Source: Hyphomicrobium_A sp963728165 | GTDB lineage: Bacteria; Pseudomonadota; Alphaproteobacteria; Rhizobiales; Hyphomicrobiaceae | Reading direction: 5' to 3' | NCBI GenBank assembly: GCA_963728165.1 | Contig: CAVSIY010000006.1 | Location: 1-64,000 of the forward strand | DNA length: 64,000 nt | In this document: in pieces, positions 11,210-19,537 of the stretch | How the letters are laid out: every line of letters begins with the position of its first letter | How positions within the stretch are numbered: position 1 is the first letter of the stretch | The notes under the pieces: model-generated | What the model was told of the DNA's origin: nothing | What the model saw: the letters and a program-made list of their open reading frames with translations, nothing else | The model's database searches: none | Program-made: the position numbers and the translations under genes

Positions 11210-11803
11210 GTGAGCAAGGGGCCGGCGGCCGTGTCAGAGCGCAATTGCATCATCGTTCATGGTTGCCCTCCGGGTCCCGAGGGAGAGCGGGACGCCGCGA
11301 CGCGGTCCTTCGACAAGCATTGGATCCCGTGGGTGCGCTTCAACTTGATCGCGCGGAAAATTCCGACGCTCGTGCCGGTGATGCCGGATCCGTGGGCCCC
11401 CGAGTATGCCAGCTACAAGCAGGTGTTCGAGATGCATCCGGTCTCGGAGCGGACCATCCTGATCGGTCATAGCTGCGGGTGCGCATTCCTCGTGCGCTGG
11501 CTTGGCGAAACCAAGCAGAAGATCGACATTCTCGTGCTCGTCGCGCCCTGGAAGGTCCCGAGAGCCGGGGACCCGGTGCGCAAGGCCTTCTATGATTTTC
11601 CCATCGACGAGACGATCAAGTCCCGCGTGCGCCGCATCCTCATGTTCACGTCAGACAACGAGCAGGAGAACGGGAAGAAGAGCCTCGCGATCTATCACGC
11701 AGCGCTCGGCGGAGAAATCATTGATCTGGCCGGCAGGGGCCACTATGTCATGGGCGACATGGGCACGTGCGAATTTCCCGAACTGCTCGATGAGCTTGTG
11801 TAA
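11210..11803 (+). CDS. RBBP9/YdeN-type alpha/beta-hydrolase
   Basis: Small serine-hydrolase-fold protein of 197 residues. An early strand is followed by HGCPPG, the nucleophile elbow is IGHSCGCAFL (Ser near residue 86), and the C-terminal catalytic His sits in GRGHYVMGD. An acid residue is likely in the ILMFTSDNEQEN segment. RBBP9-like hydrolases are esterases of uncertain substrate. The GTG start at 11210 is 18 bases after the discoidin gene, with a second GTG at 11231 possible. It could be the last gene of the sugar transcription unit but has no obvious tie to it. Unlike its upstream neighbours its frame is intact. Confidence 0.8.
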   Translation: MSKGPAAVSERNCIIVHGCPPGPEGERDAATRSFDKHWIPWVRFNLIARKIPTLVPVMPDPWAPEYASYKQVFEMHPVSERTILIGHSCGCAFLVRWLGETKQKIDILVLVAPWKVPRAGDPVRKAFYDFPIDETIKSRVRRILMFTSDNEQENGKKSLAIYHAALGGEIIDLAGRGHYVMGDMGTCEFPELLDELV

Positions 11804-11907
11804 GCGTCTCACAACGCCCGCTAGAGCAACTCCTAGAGCAAACCCGTCGCTCCAAGTCCAAGCACACCAAACCACCTTTGCGGCTTCCCTTCCGCAGCTC
11901 TTGATTT

Positions 11908-11942
11908 TAGTGGCGACCCCGACAGGATTTGAACCTGGTGCC
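11908..11942 (-). other. tRNA 3'-end-like fragment (possible attachment-site relic)
   Basis: On the minus strand this reads as a T-arm and acceptor 3' strand ending in CCA (CAGGTTCAAATCCTG, then TCGGGGTCGCCA). No matching D-arm, anticodon arm or 5' acceptor strand follows, so it is not a whole tRNA. Tyrosine-recombinase elements commonly regenerate such 3' ends at their att sites, and an integrase scrap begins immediately beside it. Confidence 0.5.
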
Positions 11943-12086
11943 ACGCCCCATCAGCTCATGGCCATCTTCGGCTGGAGCACGCTCAAGCAAGCCGAACACT
12001 ACACGAAAGCCGCAGACCAGAAGCGCATCGCCCAATCCGCCATGACGCTCCTGCTCCCGGACCGAAAGCAGAACATCAGTGACTAG
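11943..12086 (+). pseudogene. Tyrosine recombinase (integrase) C-terminal fragment
   Basis: Only the last 47 or so codons of a phage/ICE-type integrase remain. The visible part is HQLMAIFGWSTLKQAEHY followed by TKAADQKRIA, matching the region around the catalytic H/W and the nucleophile Tyr (near 12000) of tyrosine recombinases. The upstream sequence in the same frame is unrelated and includes the antisense tRNA-like fragment. The remnant sits between a tRNA 3'-end-like sequence and an intact tRNA-Glu, which suggests a decayed element once integrated at a tRNA gene. Confidence 0.7.
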
Positions 12087-12140
12087 CCAGCCTCGGCCGG
12101 CTGACTAACCTTATTGATTTTGCAGAATTTTTCTTGGTAG

Positions 12141-12216
12141 TGGCGCCCCGTAGGGAACTCGAACCCCTGTTCCCAACGTGAGAGGCTGGTGTCCTAGGCC
12201 ACTAGACGAACGGGAC
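12141..12216 (-). tRNA. tRNA-Glu (CTC anticodon)
   Basis: Read on the minus strand, the 76-base sequence folds as a standard cloverleaf. The acceptor GTCCCGT pairs with ACGGGGC, the anticodon stem is CCAGC/GTTGG around loop CTCTCAC (anticodon CTC), and the T-arm is CAGGGGTTCGAGTTCCCTA. A GCCA 3' end is encoded. It decodes GAG glutamate codons. Confidence 0.96.
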
Positions 12217-12298
12217 AGCGCAAGAGCGAACCTATATGGGAGGCCGGGCCCCTCAATCAAGCCTTTCTTTGCCCAGCGCGCCCAGAGGGGCTCGCCAT

Positions 12299-12700
12299 TC
12301 AGTCCTTGCTAGCCGGCTTCGGCTCGACCGCCACGTTGGTCACCATCCGTCCCGTCTGCAGGTCGAAGACGGCGATGCCGGCGCCCCCGTCCGCCTCATA
12401 GTGTACGGCGAGCCGGTTGCCTGACAGCGAGATCGAGCGGATCTGCGCTCCCGCCGGCAGCTCGAGGCTCTGCTCCGGCCGTATCGCCAGCGTCGGAGGC
12501 GCCGGTTGCGTTGCCGACGGGGACGCGAGATAGATGACGCGCCAGACGACGACCGCCAAGCCTGCGAAGAGCAGAACCGCCAGTGCGGCCACGATGAACT
12601 TGAGGATGCGCTGGAGTCGCAGATCGGACGCGGGCTGCGCGACCGCGCTATCTGCCGCCCTTTGTTCGGAAGCGGGAACGACACCGTCCGAGGCCTGCAT
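12299..12700 (-). CDS. DUF6476 family single-pass membrane protein
   Basis: A protein of 133 residues with a polar N-terminal tail, one transmembrane helix (ILKFIVAALAVLLFAGLAVVVW, about residues 32-53, shown here at slightly over its core) and a small C-terminal extracytoplasmic domain (SLELPAGAQIRSISL, then AVFDLQTGRMV). It resembles the short DUF6476 proteins found beside rluD in Hyphomicrobiales. Function is unknown. ATG 12700 is preferred over TTG 12715 because GAGAGGGA lies just upstream. It is divergent from rluD, with 43 bases between the two starts. Confidence 0.75.
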   Translation of the reverse strand: MQASDGVVPASEQRAADSAVAQPASDLRLQRILKFIVAALAVLLFAGLAVVVWRVIYLASPSATQPAPPTLAIRPEQSLELPAGAQIRSISLSGNRLAVHYEADGGAGIAVFDLQTGRMVTNVAVEPKPASKD

Positions 12701-12743
12701 CAAAGTCCCTCTCAAAGACTTTCAAAGAGATGTCGCGAAGAGA

Positions 12744-13802
12744 ATGGCGTCACGACGCACACATTCAGTCCCGGCCTCGTTCAGGGTAGAAGCAACGCCA
12801 GCGCACGCGGGCCTGCGCCTCGACAAGCTTCTGACCGAGCACATAAAGGACTTGAGCCGCGCTCACGTGCAAGCGCTTCTTCGCGCCGGTCACGTGACAG
12901 ATTCTGCGGGCGCAATCGTAAAAGACGGGGCCTACCGGGTCAAACCGGGCGACGTCTTCGAGGTCCGCCTGCCGGAGCCAGAGCCCGCCGCTCCCGCGCC
13001 CGAGGCAATCGCGCTCGATGTCGTCTACGAGGACAGCGATCTCATCGTCATCGACAAGCCGGCCCATCTCGTCGTCCATCCTGCCGCCGGGCACGCCTCG
13101 GGCACGCTCGTCAACGCCCTCATCGCCCATTGCGGGGCGAGCCTGTCCGGTATCGGCGGCGTCAAGCGCCCCGGCATCGTGCACCGGCTCGACAAGGGCA
13201 CCTCGGGCCTCATCGTCGTCGCCAAGACGGACGCCGCGCACAAGGGTTTGAGCGAGCAGTTTGCCGCTCACGGCGCGGATGGGCGCATGGAGCGCACCTA
13301 CCTCGCGCTCGTGTGGGGCAAACCCCAGCGCCCGCGCGGCACGATCGATGCGCCGCTGACCCGCAGCCCGGTCAATCGCACCAGGATCGCGGTGGCGAAG
13401 GGCACGACGGGGCGGCGGGCGGTGACGCACTATGAGGTTCTCAAGACCTTCGGCGCGCCGGCTGCAGCCGCGATCTCGCTCCTCAAGCTGCAGCTCGAGA
13501 CGGGACGCACGCACCAGATCCGCGTGCACCTCGCCCATCTGGGGCACCCGGTCGTCGGCGACCCGGTCTACGGCAGCGGCTTCAAGGCCAAAGCCGGGCT
13601 GCTGCCCGAGGCGGCGCAAGACACCCTGCGACACCTTGGACGCCAGGCGCTGCACGCCTCCGAGCTCGGGTTCGAGCATCCCCGCACGGGGCAGAAACTT
13701 CGCTTCACAAGCGTGTTACCCGACGACGTCGGCGCCCTCGTCGCCGCGCTCGAGCGGGCGCATTCGCCGAAAAGCCGCTTAAATCGCGAAAGCAAGCGTT
13801 AG
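12744..13802 (+). CDS. rluD: RluA/RluD-family ribosomal large-subunit pseudouridine synthase
   Basis: Converts uridines in 23S rRNA (RluD class: helix 69) to pseudouridine in the cytoplasm. It has an N-terminal S4-like RNA-binding domain (GLRLDKLLTEHIKDLSRAHV), then the catalytic motif GIVHRLDKGTSGLIVVAK with the conserved Asp near residue 154, and the RTHQIRVHLAHLGHPVVGDP block. Length is 352 residues, normal for the family. The start is set at ATG 12744, upstream of MASRRTHS; the open frame continues upstream but without family similarity. Subfamily (RluD versus RluC or RluA) is inferred from length, the S4 domain and the DUF6476-rluD-rpoH order. Confidence 0.9.
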   Translation: MASRRTHSVPASFRVEATPAHAGLRLDKLLTEHIKDLSRAHVQALLRAGHVTDSAGAIVKDGAYRVKPGDVFEVRLPEPEPAAPAPEAIALDVVYEDSDLIVIDKPAHLVVHPAAGHASGTLVNALIAHCGASLSGIGGVKRPGIVHRLDKGTSGLIVVAKTDAAHKGLSEQFAAHGADGRMERTYLALVWGKPQRPRGTIDAPLTRSPVNRTRIAVAKGTTGRRAVTHYEVLKTFGAPAAAAISLLKLQLETGRTHQIRVHLAHLGHPVVGDPVYGSGFKAKAGLLPEAAQDTLRHLGRQALHASELGFEHPRTGQKLRFTSVLPDDVGALVAALERAHSPKSRLNRESKR

Positions 13803-14201
13803 CGCCGTTACACAATTGGCGCCGCTGCCTTTTCCACCGTTAAGGAGTCCCGCGCTAGAGCGACTTCGAAGCTTCGGTCGGGGCACGAACGAGCTGGGCG
13901 GCTGGAGGGAAATTACCCGACGATTGCAGCCGGTTACGCCGGCTCGATCCCCCCAAGGCCCGCAGCACTGCTTTGCCTGGCGCTCATAGGTCGCCTGCAA
14001 CAATCGGGCGGTTCTGGCGTATAGTATTACATACGAATGTTGACGCGAGTGGCAAAACGCAACGGAAAGGGGCTCGTCCCCACGTTTACGGCTCACGGGG
14101 CATCTCAAGCCCGGCATGCTCGCGCGCGGCTCGGCCGCGATGAACGCAAAGCTAAGAGGGACCATCCCCCGCCCAAGCGAGGAATGGCAGTTGGTAGGCG
14201 C
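13803..14201. other. rpoH upstream region
   Basis: About 400 bases between rluD and the preferred rpoH start. A TATAGT (near 14020) followed by ATTACATAC is a plausible -10 area, so a leader of about 150 bases before the coding start is possible. The open frame extends to ATG 14037 but that N-terminal part has no RpoH similarity. No other gene is seen. Confidence 0.4.
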
Positions 14202-15086
14202 ATGGCAACAAAGCTTCCGACGATCGCGCAAGGCTCGATGGGCCTGTCGCGCTATTTGCAGGATATCCGCAAGTTCCCCATGCTGGAGCCTGGTGAGGAG
14301 TACATGCTCGCCAAGCGCTGGCAGCAGCATACCGATCAGGACGCGGCCGAGAAGCTGGTGACGTCGCACCTGCGCCTCGTCGCGCGCATCGCCATGGGTT
14401 ATCGCGGCTATGGGCTGCCAATCGGCGAGGTGATCTCCGAGGGCAACGTCGGCCTGATGCAGGCGGTGAAGCGCTTCGACCCCGAGAGGGGCTTCCGGCT
14501 CGCGACCTACGCGATGTGGTGGATCCGCGCCTCGATCCAGGAGTACATCCTGCGCTCGTGGAGCCTCGTCAAAATGGGCACCACGGCGGCGCAGAAGAAG
14601 CTGTTCTTCAACCTGCGGCGCGCCAAGAGCCAGTTGCAGGCGCTGGATGAGGGCGACCTCCGCCCCGATCAGGTGCAGACCATCGCGCACCGCTTCGGCG
14701 TCAGCGAGGCCGACGTCATCTCGATGAACAGGCGCCTGGGCGGGGACGCCTCGCTCAATGCGCCCGTGCGTGCCGACGCTGAGGCCGGCGAGTGGCAGGA
14801 CTGGCTCGTCGACGAAGGCCCGAGCCAGGAGGAGCAGCTCGGCGAGAACCAGGAGCTCGCCCAGCGCCGCAGCTATCTTTCGAGCGCGCTGTCCTCACTC
14901 AACGATCGCGAGCGGCGCATCTTCGAGGCGCGGCGACTGACCGACAACCCGGCGACCCTGGAGGATCTCTCCACCGAGTTCGGCGTCTCGCGCGAGCGCA
15001 TTCGCCAGATCGAGGTGCGCGCCTTCGAGAAGGTGCAGAAGGCGGTGCAGAGCGCTGCCGCCAAGTCGGCCGAGACCAACGCCTGA
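14202..15086 (+). CDS. rpoH: RNA polymerase sigma-32 factor RpoH
   Basis: Heat-shock sigma factor that directs RNA polymerase to chaperone and protease promoters. Region 1.2/2.1 (SRYLQDIRKFPMLEPGEEY), region 2 (EGNVGLMQAVKRFDPERGFR, then LATYAMWWIRASIQEYILRS), the RpoH-box segment (KKLFFNLRR) and region 4 with a helix-turn-helix (TLEDLSTEFGVSRERIRQIE) are all present. Length is 294 residues, close to other alphaproteobacterial RpoH proteins. Start ATG 14202 (MATKLPTIAQ) matches family N-termini; ATG 14184 with a weak GCGAGG is an alternative. RpoH homologues are often duplicated in Rhizobiales and I cannot tell which copy this is. Confidence 0.95.
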   Translation: MATKLPTIAQGSMGLSRYLQDIRKFPMLEPGEEYMLAKRWQQHTDQDAAEKLVTSHLRLVARIAMGYRGYGLPIGEVISEGNVGLMQAVKRFDPERGFRLATYAMWWIRASIQEYILRSWSLVKMGTTAAQKKLFFNLRRAKSQLQALDEGDLRPDQVQTIAHRFGVSEADVISMNRRLGGDASLNAPVRADAEAGEWQDWLVDEGPSQEEQLGENQELAQRRSYLSSALSSLNDRERRIFEARRLTDNPATLEDLSTEFGVSRERIRQIEVRAFEKVQKAVQSAAAKSAETNA

Positions 15087-15146
15087 GCCGGGGCCAGCCC
15101 TCGTCTCAGGCGGCCTCCTTTCAGCTTTAGCGCAGCGCTCGCGCGG

Positions 15147-16415
15147 CTATTGCGGGGCCGTCACCTTGAAGTCGGTGACCGACCAGTCGTCGCCCCTCTT
15201 GCTGGGTGCGGAAGCCGCGAGCATGCCGATATAGCTCGGACCATGGGGCGGCTCGCCCATGAAGGTGGCGACCTCCTTGCCGTTGACTGAGATGGCGACG
15301 TGATCCCCCTTCGTCGTCACTCGCAGCGTGTTCTTTTCTTTGGCGCCCGTCTTGGCGTTGTCGAGCTTGACCCAGTCGACCGGCCGCTTGTCCTGGACGA
15401 CGCCATTGACGACGCGCGCGACCGTGAAATAGCCGTTCGGCGCGATGACGGCCTGATAGTAGTTGCGGTTGTCCTCGACCCAGAACATCAGCCCGGCATA
15501 GCTCGAGGTCGAGTCGGTCGTGGGCTTGTCCAGGCGGACGGTGGCGCAGGCATCGACATCGTCGAAGACGAAGACGCGGTTCCAGCGGAAGGTGCGCGTG
15601 CCAGGGACCGGGCTCAGCACCGCTTCCCCCGAGGCGATTTTGAGCCGCGCATCCTTCGGCCCCCAGGTCGGATCGTGCGAGGTGAAGCCGTCCTCGAAGA
15701 GCACCTTGCCGTCGGCGCAGCCAGGAGCCGCGGCGACGGTGCCGGTCGAAATCGGCTCCTTGGTGGCGGCGCTCGCCTCGGCCGGAGGTGGCACGTTGGT
15801 CACTTTCAGGTCCGACAGCTGCCAGGTGTCTGTCGTTCCGGGCGCCGACGCGGCAACGAGGCCAACGTGGCTCGGGCTCTCGGGCGCCTGGCCGCGAAAG
15901 CGGGCGACCTCGCTGTCGTTGATGCGAATGGTGACGGTTTGCCCCTCGAGCGTCACGCGCAGCGTATTCTTTGCGTCAGGGCCGAGCTTCAGCGCGTCGA
16001 CCTTGGTCCACGGCACCGGCGCCGTCGCGGCGATCTTGCCGCGCACTTTGCGCGCGACCGTGAAGAGGCCGTTGGGCGCAACGACCACCTCGTAGAAGTT
16101 GTCCTTGTCCGTGAGCCAGAACAGGACACCAGCATAGGTCTGGGATGCGTCGGTCGTCGACGTCGGCATCGCCACCGTCACGCAGGCGTCGAGGTCGGTC
16201 AGGGAAACGCCGGTGTCCCAGCGCGCGGTCTGCGTGCCGGGCTGGGGTGTGAAATCGGCTTGGCTGCCCGCAACCTTGAAGCTTGCATCCTCCCCGCCCC
16301 AGCCGAGCTCGCCGGTCCTGAAATCGCCGGCGAGATACACCGACTGGCCGGTGCATGCCAGAGCCGGAGTTGCAGCGAGCATCAGCGCAAGAGTGATGGC
16401 GGTATGTAAACGCAT
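15147..16415 (-). CDS. Secreted protein with two tandem concanavalin/LamG-like domains
   Basis: A 422-residue protein with a signal peptide (LHTAITLALMLAATPALA, cleavage before CTGQ). The mature part is an internal duplication. Each half of about 190 residues contains a F-x-W-G-x-x-D/E-A start, DLDACVTVAMP or DVDACATVRLD, a YAGVLFWLTDKDNFYEVV or YAGLMFWVEDNRNYYQAV strand, NGLFTVAR or NGYFTVAR, KNTLRVT, and an end (HVGLVAASAPG or YIGMLAASAPS). This layout is that of jelly-roll sugar- or surface-binding domains. No catalytic residues are evident. ATG 16415 is chosen because AGGAGAGG lies just upstream. The gene is convergent with rpoH. Function unknown; cell-envelope or substrate binding is a guess. 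Confidence 0.75.
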   Translation of the reverse strand: MRLHTAITLALMLAATPALACTGQSVYLAGDFRTGELGWGGEDASFKVAGSQADFTPQPGTQTARWDTGVSLTDLDACVTVAMPTSTTDASQTYAGVLFWLTDKDNFYEVVVAPNGLFTVARKVRGKIAATAPVPWTKVDALKLGPDAKNTLRVTLEGQTVTIRINDSEVARFRGQAPESPSHVGLVAASAPGTTDTWQLSDLKVTNVPPPAEASAATKEPISTGTVAAAPGCADGKVLFEDGFTSHDPTWGPKDARLKIASGEAVLSPVPGTRTFRWNRVFVFDDVDACATVRLDKPTTDSTSSYAGLMFWVEDNRNYYQAVIAPNGYFTVARVVNGVVQDKRPVDWVKLDNAKTGAKEKNTLRVTTKGDHVAISVNGKEVATFMGEPPHGPSYIGMLAASAPSKRGDDWSVTDFKVTAPQ

Positions 16416-17144
16416 GCCGGCTCCTCTCCTCTTTGATTCGCCCAAAATGCAGTATGCCTCATAATCGGGAAAGTGCGGGTCACCACCCACGCTTTGCACC
16501 GGATGCGGGGTGGGCGCGAGCGGAGAGGCTGCAAAATTTTTGTGCGCCGCGGCATCCAAAACTGTGGACGAATCATTTAACGTGCGCAGCGCGAGGGGGG
16601 CCGAACCTCTCTTTCAGCTTACGACAAGCTGAGCTTATTCAAGTGCGCGTCAGAGAAGGAGGGCGAAACGCCCTTGTCATCTCTGAGCCAGGACTTGCAA
16701 ACGACTGGCGCCTTTGGTCGGTCGAACGCGTGGCGGGCATGGACAGGGCCGCCCGAGGGAGCGTTCGACCACCTCATCACCCGGCCTCCGCCGAACCCTG
16801 TCCGCGACCACCGCAACCAGCTGCAGTCTTTGATCACCATTGCCGGCGGGCCTGGCCTTCCCCGGGCTGCGCGCCGATGCGTCTTGGTGATGATGAAGTC
16901 GGTCGAAGCCTGCAGGTCTTGGGCGCGGCACACACTGGAAGATGGAGTGGCAAATGCTGAAGCGCCTTCATCGAGAGAAGGTCCCACACGTGTCTTCGAG
17001 TTCGTGCATCGCTCACTCGCTTCGGCTCGATTTGGATTGGAAGGTGATCCTGCTCTGGCGCCAAAAACGGATGCGTCCTCCGAGTATGGCTTGACGGGGG
17101 TTTAGCCAGCGAGGGCGTGCGACCCATCCTGGCCACAAGAGCAA
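16416..17144. other. Long intergenic region with no recognised gene
   Basis: About 730 bases. Open frames up to 143 codons exist on both strands but none shows a recognisable domain, a good ribosome site or consistent coding character. Short inverted repeats occur, such as CAGCTT/AAGCTG near 16614 and GGGCG-AAA-CGCCC near 16664, which could be terminator or RNA hairpins. It may be degenerate coding sequence. Confidence 0.4.
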
Positions 17145-17168
17145 AGGCCGGTCCGCAAGGACCGGCCT
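17145..17168 (-). terminator. Hairpin terminator after the amidase gene
   Basis: A 10-bp perfect stem (AGGCCGGTCC / GGACCGGCCT) closes a 4-base loop, 26 bases beyond the amidase stop. On the minus strand it is followed by a short T-rich run (TTTGCTCTT), a weak but plausible intrinsic terminator. Confidence 0.7.
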
Positions 17169-17194
17169 CATTTGTTGCAGCCGAGCTGCCGCCA

Positions 17195-18617
17195 TTACAT
17201 CGGCAACTGCGCCAACTGGTTGGAGAAGTAGTTGTCGACCGCCGTCAGGATCGAGTCCGACACCTTGTCGCGCCAGGCATCCGACTGCAGGTTCTTCGCG
17301 TCCTGCTTGTTGGTGACGTAGGCGAGTTCGATCAGAACCGAAGGAAACTGCGCCGTCTTCAAGACGCGAAAACCGGCCTGCTGGTCGGGATCGTTGCGCA
17401 TGTTGGTTGAGGCACCCATCATATCGATGACGGAATGTGCAAAGACGTTGGTCCGATCCTTGGTGACGTCCACCTCGCGACCAGCAAGATCGGCGAGGAT
17501 TGACTTCACCGCGTCGACATCGCCGCTCGCCTCTTTGACGGCCTGAACCTCGTCCTTTGACAAGAGATTGCCGGAAATCTCGCCCTTGGCGGAGCGCCGG
17601 AGGCGGTTGGCAACCGAATTGCGCAGCGAGTAGATGGTGGCGCCATTCGCCTTCGAGCCGGTGTCGGCGTAGTCGCAATGCACGGCAATGAACAGGTTCG
17701 CCTTGTTGCGCTCCGCGAACGCCACGCGCTCGCCGAGGGGCACGAACACGTCCGTGTCGCGCGTCATCAGCACCTTGAAGCGCCCGGTCGCCTTCAGCTT
17801 CTCGGCGAGGATCTTGCCGAACGCCAAGACGATGTCCTTCTCGACCGCGCCGTTTTTCTCGGCCCCGGAATCGTGCCCGCCGTGTCCCGGGTCGATAACG
17901 ATGACGGGCTTGAACGCCCTTTCCGCCAGAACCTCGGGCGACAGCGCGGGTCGCGGCAACGGCGGCTGCAGACCGGCGGCGCCCAGCGAGAACGTGGGCG
18001 GCGCGATCGTGTTGCTGTTACCGCCGCCGACGGCAGCAGTGACCATGTCACCGACCATGTCCCCGACCATGTCACCGAGACTTGCGGTGGTGAGGCCATG
18101 AGACGCCGTCGGGGTTGGGGTGGGGGTTGCGGTCGCAGTTACCGGGGCAGGAGCGGGCGCCGCGAACGGGGCGATCTCCACGACGAGCTGCTGGCCGTGG
18201 CCGTCCCTGGCCTTCTCGATCTTTGCCCCAGCGACGATGACGGGCTCGGTCACGTAGATGATGATGCGGGAGCGGTTCGCCGCGGACTGGCCGGCCCGGA
18301 AGGACTTGATCAGGCCAACCGGCCCGCCCCGGGGCTGATTAGGCAAGCGCAGCTTGACCTCGGACACCTCGACGATGACCCGGTTGGGATTGCTGAGCGA
18401 GAAGACCTCGAACTCCGTGGACTTGGGCAGCCCCACCAGAAAGCGCGTGCGCAGGTTCTTGCCGTGGGAGTTGGGCTCCCGGCGACGTCAATTGCGCAAG
18501 TCCCGGTGCCGCCGGCGCAGCCGCCAGGGTCTGAGCCCGCAGCGGCGCGTGCGCGCACAGCAAGGTTAGCGCAGCAAGGAGTCCGCGGCCAAGATGCCGC
18601 AGCAACCGGTGAACCAT
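17195..18617 (-). pseudogene. AmiC-type N-acetylmuramoyl-L-alanine amidase, frameshifted near the N-terminus
   Basis: Periplasmic zinc amidase that cleaves the stem peptide from MurNAc during cell separation. A signal peptide (HLGRGLLAALTLLCAHAPLRA) begins at ATG 18617. An AMIN domain (FEVFSLSNPNRVIVEVSEV), a Pro/Ala/Thr linker with three GDMV repeats and a C-terminal Amidase_3 domain follow. Zinc/catalytic positions are visible as DPGHGGHDSGA, the early Glu in VEKDIVLAF, VHCDYADT and the late Glu in VLIELAYVTN. Between signal peptide and AMIN domain the frame shifts near 18490. From 18436 to the stop the frame is open, but that shorter product would lack export. Total length would be about 470 residues, as expected for AmiC proteins. 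Confidence 0.85.
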
Positions 18618-18798
18618 GACGTCTGACCCCCGTCAACGCAATACAAAGCCCAAGTGTCGGGACAGTCATAGGTTGCCTGAGATGATGGCGTTTTCCGGGT
18701 CGTCTTCAGGCATTGTTAGGGTTATCGCCGGCCAACCGTTAACGCTTTGCTAACGCCGGGTTGGTGACGCACGGGCGCGAAGACCCCATGCCGCGACC

Positions 18799-19245
18799 TC
18801 AGCTCCAGCGTTTGGCGGCGGTCTCATCGCGCTCGTGGGCTTCGACCCAGACGCTCTCGCCGCCAGCGGAGACTTCCTTTTTCCAGAAGGGCGCCAGGGT
18901 CTTAAGGTAGTCCATGAGAAAGCCCGCGGCCTCGAATGCCGCCTGGCGGTGCGCGGAAGCAGTCACGACCAGGACGATGTTGTCACCCGGCACGAGCTTG
19001 CCGACCCTGTGCACGATGAGGCTCGCCTGCAGCGGCCAGCGCGCGTGAGCCTCCGCCTCGATGCGGGCGAGCTCCGATTCCGTCATGCCCGGGTAGTGCT
19101 CGAGCGTCATGGCGGCGAGCTTCCCCTCGTCGCTGCGGACGCGGCCGGTGAAGGTGACGATGGCGCCGACGTCGGTCTCGCCGGCGGTCAGCGCCGCCAC
19201 CTCGGCCGCAAGGTCGAAGTCCTCGTTCTGCACTCTGACGGCCAT
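18799..19245 (-). CDS. moaE: Molybdopterin synthase large subunit MoaE
   Basis: Catalytic subunit that inserts two sulfurs from MoaD thiocarboxylate into cyclic pyranopterin monophosphate to form molybdopterin. Family motifs are all there: GAIVTFTGRVR, LEHYPGMTESEL, the HRVG loop, VVTASAHRQAAFEA and the active-site Lys segment DYLKTLAPFWKKE. Length is 148 residues, typical. Its start is 2 bases after the moaD stop on the same strand, so the two are co-transcribed. The cofactor would be needed by the formate dehydrogenase encoded at 36-42 kb in this window. Confidence 0.96.
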   Translation of the reverse strand: MAVRVQNEDFDLAAEVAALTAGETDVGAIVTFTGRVRSDEGKLAAMTLEHYPGMTESELARIEAEAHARWPLQASLIVHRVGKLVPGDNIVLVVTASAHRQAAFEAAGFLMDYLKTLAPFWKKEVSAGGESVWVEAHERDETAAKRWS

Positions 19246-19247
19246 GC

Positions 19248-19499
19248 TCAGCCTCCGGTCACCGGAGGGAAGAAGGCGACCTCGCGCGCGCCGGCAATGC
19301 TGGCCGAAGGTTTCACGTGAACCTTGTCGACGGCGGCCCGGACCAGCTCCGGCCGGGCGAACGCTGCGTCGAACTCGGGGCCGCGCGACTTGAGCCAGCC
19401 GATGACGTCGGCAACGGTCGCCACGTCACCGGGCAGCTCGACCTCCTCGGCGCCGCGCCCGACTTTCTCGCGCACCCAGGCGAAATAGAGAAGCTTCAT
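19248..19499 (-). CDS. moaD: Molybdopterin synthase small subunit MoaD
   Basis: Ubiquitin-fold sulfur carrier of 83 residues with the required C-terminal Gly-Gly (FFPPVTGG), which becomes the thiocarboxylate. The N-terminal MKLLYFAWVREKVG is typical of MoaD. It directly precedes moaE and follows pgsA on the minus strand (38-base gap), giving a pgsA-moaD-moaE unit seen in other Rhizobiales. Confidence 0.95.
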   Translation of the reverse strand: MKLLYFAWVREKVGRGAEEVELPGDVATVADVIGWLKSRGPEFDAAFARPELVRAAVDKVHVKPSASIAGAREVAFFPPVTGG

Positions 19500-19537
19500 A
19501 CGCTCATGCCTCGCAGTCAGGAGCTCCTGGGCGCAGG

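Noticed and set aside
11908..11942. A second complete tRNA gene beside tRNA-Glu
   Set aside because: Only the T-arm and acceptor 3' strand are present; the expected anticodon and D arms are replaced by unrelated sequence.
16416..17144. A protein gene in the frame at 16674-17105
   Set aside because: 143 codons without a recognisable domain, signal peptide or convincing ribosome site; left as unassigned intergenic sequence.
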